From Sipunculus nudus (lineage: Eukaryota > Annelida > Sipuncula > Golfingiida > Sipunculidae), in contig CM049316.1 in the NCBI GenBank assembly GCA_026874595.1, forward strand, positions 78,215,676-78,279,675: a stretch of DNA of 64,000 bases, given 5' to 3'. Shown piece by piece: positions 27,701 through 36,700 of the stretch. The notes under the pieces were generated by a model. It saw only the letters and a program-made list of their open reading frames with translations. It had not been told where the DNA came from and ran no database searches. The first letter of the stretch is position 1. Each line of letters starts with the position of its first letter. The position numbers and the translations under genes were made by a program.

Positions 27701-30700
27701 GGAAGTTGGTTCAGGTCAGCATATAGTAATTGGTCCTAATGGGATAGTTGGTTCAGGTCAGCATATACTTATTGATCCTAGTGGGTTAGTTAGTTGTGGT
27801 CAGCATATACTTCTTGGTCCTAGTGGGGAAGTTGGTTCAGGACAGCATATAGTAGTTGGTCCTAGTGGGATAGTTGGTTCAGGACAGCATATAGTAATTG
27901 GTCCTAGTGGGGTAGTTGGTTCAGGACAGCATATAGTAATTGGTCTAGTGGGGTAGTTGGTTCAGGTCAGCATATAGTAATTGGTCCTAATCGGAGTGTT
28001 GGTTCAGGTCAGCATATACTTATTGATCCTAGTGTTTTAGTTGGTTGTGGTCAGCATATACTTCTTGGTCCTAGTGGGGAAGTTGGTTCAGGTCAGCATA
28101 AAGTAGTTGGTCCTAGTGGGGTAGTTGGTTCAGGACAGCATATAGTAATTGGTCCTGATGGGATAGTTGGTTCAGGTCAGCATATACTTATTGATCCTAG
28201 TGGGTTAGTTAGTTGTGATCAGCATATACTTCTTGGTCCTAGTGGGGAAGTTGGTTCAGGTCAGCATATAGTAGTTGGTCCTAGTGGGGTAGTTGGTTCA
28301 GGACAGCATATAGTAATTGGTCTAGTGGGGTTGTTGGTTCAGGACAGGATATAGTAATTGGTCCTAGTGGGGTAGTTGGTTCAGGACAGCATATAGTTAT
28401 TGGTCCTAGTGGGGTAGTTGGTTCAGGACAGCATATAGTAATTGGTCCTAGTGGGGTAGTTGGTTCAGGACAGCATATAGTAATTGGTCCTATTGGGGTA
28501 GTTGGTTCAGGACAGCATATAGTAATTGGGCTAGTGGGGTAGTTGGTTCAGGACAGCATATAGTAATTGGTCTGGTGGGGTAGTTGGTTCAGGACAGCAT
28601 ATAGTAATTGGCCCTATTGGGGTGGTTGGTTCAGGTCAGCATATAGTAATTGGTCCTAGTGGGGTAGTTGGTTCAGGACAGCATATAGAAATTGGTCTAG
28701 TGGGGTAGTTGGTTTAGGTCAGCATATAGTAGTTGGTTCTTGTGGGGTAGTTGATTCAGGACAGCATATAGTAATTGATCTAGTGGGGTAGTTGGTTCAG
28801 GACAGCATATAGTAATTGGTCTAGTGGGGTAGTTGGTTCAGGTCAGCATATAGTATTTGGTCCTAGTGGGCTAGTTTGGTTCAGGACAGCATATAGTAAT
28901 TGGTCTAGTGGGGTAGTTGGTTCAGGACAGCATATAGTAATTGGTCTAGTGGGGTAGTTGGTTCAGGACAGCATATAGTAATTGGTCCTAGTGGGGTAGT
29001 TGGTTGTGGTCAGCATATAGTAATTGGTCCTGGTGGGGTAGTTGGTTGTGGTCAGCATATAGTAGTTGGTCCTAGTGGGGTAGTTGGTTCAGGTCAGCAT
29101 ATAATATTTGGTCTTAGTGGGGTAGTTATTTCAGGTCAGCATATACTTTTTTATCCCAGTTGGGTAGTTGGAGCTTGTCAGCATGTACTTATTGATCCCA
29201 GTGGGGTAGTTGGTTCAGGTCAGCATATAGTATTTGGTCCTAGCTGGGTAGTTGGTTCAGGTCAGCATAACGTAATTGGTCCTAGTGGTGTAGTTGGGTC
29301 AGGTCAGCATATATTTATTGGTCCTATTGGGATAGTTGGTTCAGGTTAGCATATACTTATTGATCCCAGTGGGGTAGTTGGTTGTGGTCAGCATATACTT
29401 CTTGGTCCTAGTGGGAAAGTTGGTTCAGGTCAGCATATAGTATTTGGTCCTAGTTCGGTAGTTGGTTAAGGTCAGCATATAGTAATTGGCTCTAGTGGAG
29501 TAGTTCAGGTCAGCATATAGTAATTGGTCCTGGTGGGGTAGTTGGGTCAGGTCAGCATAGTGTAATTGGTCCTAGTGGTGTAGTTGGGTCAGGTCAGCAT
29601 ATACTAATTGGTCTAGTGGGATAGTTGGTTCAGGTCAGCATATACTAATTGGTCTAGTCGGATAGTTGGTTCAGGTCAGCATATACTAATTGGTCTAGTG
29701 GGGCAGTTGTTCAGGTCAGCATATAGTAATTGGTCCAAGTGGGGTAGTTGGTTCAGGTCAGCATATAGTAATTGGCCCTAGTGGGGTAGTTGGTTCAGGA
29801 CAGCATATAGAATTTGGTCCTAGTGGGGTAGTTGGTTCAGGTCAGCATATAGTAATTGGTCCTAGTGGGGTAGTTGGTTCAGGTCAGCATATAGTAGTTG
29901 GTCCTAGTGGGGTAGTTTGTTCAGGTCAGCATATAGTAAGTGGTCCTAATGGGATAGTTGGTTCAGGTCAGCATATACTTATTGATCCTAGTGGGGAAGT
30001 TGGTTCAGGACAGCATATACTTATTGATCCTAGTGGGGTAGTTGGTTGTGGTCAGCATATAGTAATTGGTCCTAGTGGAGAAAGTTGGTTCAGGACAGCA
30101 TATAGTAATTGGTCCAAGTGGGATAGTTGGTTCAGGTCAGCATATACTTATTGATCCTAGTGGGGAAGTTGGTTCAGGACAGCATATACTTATTGGTCCT
30201 AGTGGGTTAGTTAGTTGTGGTCAGCATATACTTCTTGGTCCTAGTGGGGAAGTTGGTTCAGGACAGCATATACTTATTGGTCCTAGTGGGTTAGTTAGTT
30301 GTGGTCAGCATATACTTCTTGGTCCTAGTGGGGAAGTTGGTTCAGGTCAGCATATAGTAGTTGGTCCCAGTGGGATAGTTGGTTCAGGTCAGCATATACT
30401 TATTGATCCTAGTGGGGTAGTTGGTTCAGGACAGCATATACTTATTGATCCTAGTGGGTTAGTTGGTTGTGGTCAGCATATACTTCTTGGTACTATTGGA
30501 GAAAGTTGGTTCAGGACAGCATATAGTAATTGGTCCAAGTGGGATAGTTGATTTTTGTATAGGTATCATCATGATACAATATCATTATAAGGCGGGACAC
30601 TTTTAGCTTAATTTTTTTATTCTTGCAAGCCATCAGTGTTTACAATAAGTTTTCAGTATTCTTGCATTATATACCTTAAATTGTAGTTTATATCATTATT

Positions 30701-33700
30701 ATTTTCATAACCTAACTAAGAGGGTATCAGACAACTGTATTACAGCATTAACAAATTCACAGATTGCAAGGGAAGTTATTAGGACCCTGCTTGACAACTA
30801 TAGTGATCATTTTGAATTAAGTATGTATGAGCATTATTTTATGGTATTTGTATTAATGTTATGACAATTGTGGGTATTTTTACTTATAACATCCCCATTT
30901 TAAGGGTATTAATTCTTATGATATACCAGTCAAGTGAGTATTAGTTCTTATTTATACTTATTATGTATGTATTAGTGTTCATGTTATACCTGTTATATAT
31001 TGATAAGTTGTTATGTAACAATTGTTATGTGGGTGTTTTTCCTATTTTATACCTGTAATGTGGGTATTACTACTATGCTATACCTGTTACGTGGGTTTTA
31101 TTACTATGTTATATCTGCTATGTGGGTATAACTACTATGTTATACCTGTTATGTGGGAATAAAATGGTGTTATACCTGTTATGTGGGTATAACTGATATG
31201 TTATACCTGTTGCAGCTATGAGCTGAGTGCTGCCACATCCACCATCTTGACTCAGGAGCTGGAGTCATGTGAGCAGCTACATGAGCTGGAACCCGACAAT
31301 AAGTGTAAGTGTACAGTCTGCATTAACTGGTCCTTGGGGTGTGTCAGTCCACAGACTTGTCCTGGGGGTGTGTCAGTCCACAGACTTGTCCTGGGGGTGT
31401 GTCAGTCCACAGACTTGTCCTGGGGGTGTGTCAGTCCACAGACTGGTCCTGGGGGTCTGTCAAACCACAGACTGGTCCTGGGGGTCTGTCAGTCCACAGA
31501 CTGGTCCTGGGGGTCTGTCATTCCAAAGACTGGTACTGGGGGTCTGTCAGTCCACAGACTGGTCCTGGGGGTCTGTCAGTCCAATGACTGGTCCTGGGGG
31601 TCTGTAAGTCCACAGATTGGTCTGGGGGGGCTTTCAGTCCACAGACTGGTCCTGGGGGTCTCTCTGTCCAGAGACTGGCGCTGGGGTGTGTCAGTCCACA
31701 GACTAGTACCAGGGGTGTGTCAGTCCACAGACTGGTCCTGGGATCTGTCAGTCCACAGACTGGTCTTGGGGGTCTCTCTGTCCACAGACTGGTCCTGGGG
31801 GTCTGTCAGTCCACAGACTGGTCCTGGGGTCTGTCAGTCCACAGACTGGTCCTTGGGGTCTGTCAGTCCACAGACTAGAACCAAGGGGCTGTCAGTCACA
31901 GACTGGTCCGGGGGGGTCTGTGTGTGTGCACAGACTAGTACCAGGGGTCTGTCATTCTACAGATTGGTCCTTGGGGGTCTCTACAGACTGGTCCTGGGGG
32001 TCTGTCAGTCCACAGACTGGTCCTGGGGGTCTCTCTGTCCACATACTGGTCCTGGGGGTCTGTCGGTCCACAGACTGGTCCTGGGGGTCTCTCTGTCCAC
32101 ATAATGGTCCTGGGGGTCTGTCAGTCAACTGACTGGTCCTGGGGTCTGTCTGTCTATAGACCAGTCCTTGGGGTCTGTGTTACAACAGATTGGTCCTTGG
32201 GGTCTCTCAGTCCAGTTGGGGTATATTTCAGTTGGTATTTTGAAGTTTTGTGCTTGTACAGTAAGAGTAATCTTCACCTTAGCCAGGCTTCACCAGTCTA
32301 TGACTATCATTAAGGTTTAGTCTCTGTTGGAGTATTCTGAGGTATATCAGCATGTTTAGACCAGAGTTAGCCAGTTATGCAATCATAGGAAGGCAGGTAA
32401 ATAATGTCTTTGAACCCTTTCTTACTTAAAACTTTTCCTCCAAGTTGTCTTAACTATTAATGACCATAACTTGCTTGGACCTGTAACATAACACCAAGTT
32501 AACCCTTCTTCATTGTGATATTGAAATGGATATTATTGGAAAGGGAGATTTGTTTGTCCATGTGACTGTACTTGTACTTAACCATCCTTTTAAGCTCAGC
32601 TTACTATAAGTCATCTGAGCTATAGTCGTGGTCCATTGTCTGTTGTCCGTCCGTCTGTCCGTCCATCCGTCCGTAGATGTGGCACGTTTTGAAACCGTAA
32701 GACCTAGGAATCCAAAATTCGGCATAATGATGTCCCCAAGATCTCCTACCAAGCTGAAAACTTGGTCTTTGCGACTTCGTTCGTTTGAGAAATTAAGGAA
32801 AAACCTCAATTTTTTACAAAAAACCTATTTTCACACTTCAGGACTGCCTAATATCAAAACCACTCATTTGTTTTTCCTCATATTTACCATGAATAATCCT
32901 CTATATAGTTCCTATGTACATGCCAGAAATTATGTCTGTATTATATAATTTAAAAAAGTTATGGGCCCAAACATAATGCATTTTGTAAATAATCAGGAAA
33001 GAAATTTGATCACTTAACACAAAACTTGTTAAAGCTAAGCACTTTTTTTTCCAGAAATATTACTTTAATTAATCAAAATTAAATGGTCTACCCAAAATTA
33101 GATCAAGATCTTTTAAATTTTTTTAAATATTAGCAAAAATAAAAAATTGGTACCTTAAATTTTGCCCAATTTTGACCATGGCACGTTTTTTTCCTGTAAC
33201 TGCTGTGGATTTAATTTTCAAAGCATGTTTTTGTTAGCATTTCAACTGTTAACACCAAAAATTCGAAACCAGTTGATCAAAAACTGTAGATTTTATGCAA
33301 GCACCATGTCACATATTGTTTATATCAAGCTAGTGTTATGCAGTTTGCTAGAGCTCAGCTCCCGAGCTTCAGATCTAAGTTCCTTAAATTTGGCATACAG
33401 TTAGATGTCTCCAAAATCCCCTATCATGCCAAGAATTTGGTCACTAGGACTTAATTCCTTCGATATATTAATGAAAATCTTCATTTTTCCATTAAAAACC
33501 CATTGTTACACTTTAAGACTGCCTAATATCAAAACCACAGATCTGACTTTGATCATATATAATATACATATTTTTCCATACATTCGCTATGCACATGCCA
33601 GAAATGACGTCAGTATTGGGTAATTGTTTTAAGTTATGGGCCCAAACATAATGCACTTTTTAAAAAATCAAGAAATATATTTACTCACCTAAGATGAGAA

Positions 33701-36700
33701 TTGCTGAAGCTAAAGACTCTTTTTTCAGGAATATAACTTTATTTAATTAAGATTCAATTGTTTACCCAAAATTAGATCTGAATTTTGATTTAGATCGAAT
33801 ATGCAAGTTATTAGCATAAATAAAAAATCAGTACCTTAAATTTTGTCCAACTTTGGCAATGGCATGTTTTTTTTCCTGTAAGCACTGTTGATTTAATTTT
33901 CACAGCACATATACATAAGGATCTAATCTTTCAAAATCTGAAATTTCAAAGGAATTGATTGAAAAGAGTAGCTTTTATTCTAGTTTTCATACACCATGTC
34001 AAGTGTTGTTTACATCTAGCCCACCTAGTAGTACAGCCTCCACTTGCATTATGTAACCCACCCCAGGCAGCTTGCCTTGGCCCAGCTTGGCCACTACTAG
34101 CAGGCTTCCCCTCTGCCCTGCACCCCCCCCCCCAGATGGTGCATTAACTAGATGAATGTTATAATTTTCTGTATTTCATTTTGGCTATGCAATGCTACAT
34201 TTTAGATTTTGTATTTACCACCAGGGTTACAGTGATTAAAGTGCACATTTAATTGTGTCCACAAAGTGGTGTATTGCTATGAAAGTGTGGATGTTCATCA
34301 GATAAGCTTAGATTGTAATTAGCATAATGACATTGTTTGTCCCTCATTCAACCAACAGTGTGTATACTTTATTTGAAAAGATGTTGTTATTTTACCAAAT
34401 TTACTGAATCTTTTATTTTATTTCTGTGAATAAGATTAAGCATGTACTGAAAACTCCAATGTGCAAAACTTTTTAATAGTGATTCAAGGAATAATCATGT
34501 AGATGCCATGTTGTGGCATTATTTTCTTTTAAATTCAGTTAAAACATTTGTGATTTAAAAATAATAAAACTATATGTGTATGCATAATATGACCCAATAT
34601 GAGTTACACTCTGGATATGCAACTTAGAATTCTAATATTTTAACTTATATTTTCAGTGTTTTTTAATACAAATTTATAAAACTTGTAAATAAAAAAAAAT
34701 AATCAGATAAAAACTATTTTAATGGAAAAAGTGGATATGCTTAAATAATAGGCTTATATATAAACTTAAATGCATTATTCCCTTGAAAGTGAAAAAAAGG
34801 TATTAGTCCATTCTGTCCACTGGCCTGTCCATCTGTAAATTTTTCATATGCATCACAGTATCTCAAAACTTTTACTGTTTTTCTTCATGACAGTCTTGTC
34901 AGAGTATCAGTTTGCAATCATATATTTAGAACTTTACTATAACCAACATAGGAGGGCCTCTTTCCTCTTAGCTTCTCATATGCTTATATAAATGAAAAAC
35001 ATTAAAATAGAATATTTTGCATTTGCAAAAATTTCAAACATAAGCTGAGCGCCGTGACCCATAGGTCCCTTGTTTAATAAGCTGCATTAACTTTGACATT
35101 GTTTTGTGATTCTTCATTATGGGATAATTAATTTGGATAAGGATTGTAGATATTGATTAATTCTTTATAATCACAAGTTGTATTAGATCTTTGTGCTGTC
35201 TCTGTCACAGGGACTTTACTGACAATCGTTTCACTGATGAGAGCTCTAGACCCCCTGAAGTATGAGAAGCAGATGTTGGAGTACCTACAAAAACTTATCC
35301 AGGTTGACCCGTGTCGCACAAACTACTACACAGACCTCCGTGAGTACTATTTCCATCAAGTATGATCTGCATAGATATTGACTCATGTTGAAAATAAAAA
35401 TTATTTGGTTTATGATCAGTGATATATGAATTGAATAGCTATAAATATTAATCTCCAGTAAGACCTTAGATAATAATAAAATTTTTTCTGAACAATCTCA
35501 TAAAATGTTCATATTTAAAGGTGTTGCTAAAACATAAATGATTAAAACAACCATCAACTGAGAGTATGTTTGCTGATTGTTCCCCGCTTCTGCAAAAGTG
35601 GGGGAAATTTATTTGGGTTTGTCTGTGTGTCTGTCCCTCTGTCCGTCCATCAGGTTTTCGTATCTGTGCGATAACTTTCCTAAATATCATCTGATTTCAT
35701 TCAAATTTGGATCAGTTATACCTCTCATGCATACCTTGGTTGGAATTGGTTTTGGAGTGTCAGTCTAAATTATTAATAACAGCTCAAAAACAAACATAAA
35801 AATTCCTTTTTTTCCCCAAATTCAGGACAAATATTTTGACATATGGAGACATCTTCAGGGGACCATGAAAACTAAAACACAGGCACTGTATGTGGAGACA
35901 TCTTCAGGGGAAAATAAAAACTAAAACATTGGGAACAAGAGGTGGAAGAGGGGACATAAATTCCACAAATTTGCTTGTTTAGTTATTATTCACACTCCTC
36001 AGCTGAGTATTATGACCTATTAGTCTATTTATTTTTCGTGTTAACTGTAGGGTGTAAAATTTTGTTGCCATCTTGTATTTCAATTGTCTTGACAACAGTT
36101 TGATAAGATTCAGTCAGAAATTTTGTGTCATGAAAATTGAGATCTAATTAAAATTAAAGTTTTGCTTGAACAATCAACAATTTTTAGGACCAGTAAACAC
36201 AAATTTGTTTATTCTCAGTTTATTCATTTTATATCACTCGCATGTCAGACATACAGTAGCCAATCACATCATGGTCTGGTCTTATGTGCGTGGCTCCAGT
36301 CATCCGACTCAAACAAACTTCTTAACATATCATTATGTTAACACAGGTTTAATGTTTAAAGAATAAACAGTGGTATTTATATATAAAATTTAACTGTTTA
36401 CCTTTATCTCATTCATCTTAATTCTCACTTTCATTCTTTCTTTCCAAGCAGCAAGTTTTATATCGTTTAGTACTTTTAATATTAATCACTTTATAACGCA
36501 TGAGATTTAGTCACTCTGTAATTTGTATTTTGACAATCACCTATATATGGTTAGCATTTTATATCAAATGTACATGGTAAAGTACTTAAAAAACACTTTT
36601 TAGTAATAACATGGTATGATAACAATAATCAAATAAATAAACATTTTTTTTTTATTTTGAGGGAGTAAATATCTCATAGAAAACTACATTGAGTCAAGTA

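Noticed and set aside
30066-30551. 161-codon frame of 14-residue repeats
   Set aside because: Part of the 42-bp intronic array where units happen to stay 42 bp. Elsewhere the frame is broken, and no start or end context is seen.
26711-30553. CRISPR array
   Set aside because: Units are contiguous with no unique spacers, and the genome is eukaryotic. The same applies to the 26-, 29-, 31-, 36-, 40- and 52-bp arrays.
31247-32313. Plus-strand frames of 70-285 codons (SPQTGPGG-type repeats)
   Set aside because: They are the 29-bp intronic array read in three frames. The longest starts in RABGGTA exon 10 and runs through its strong donor.
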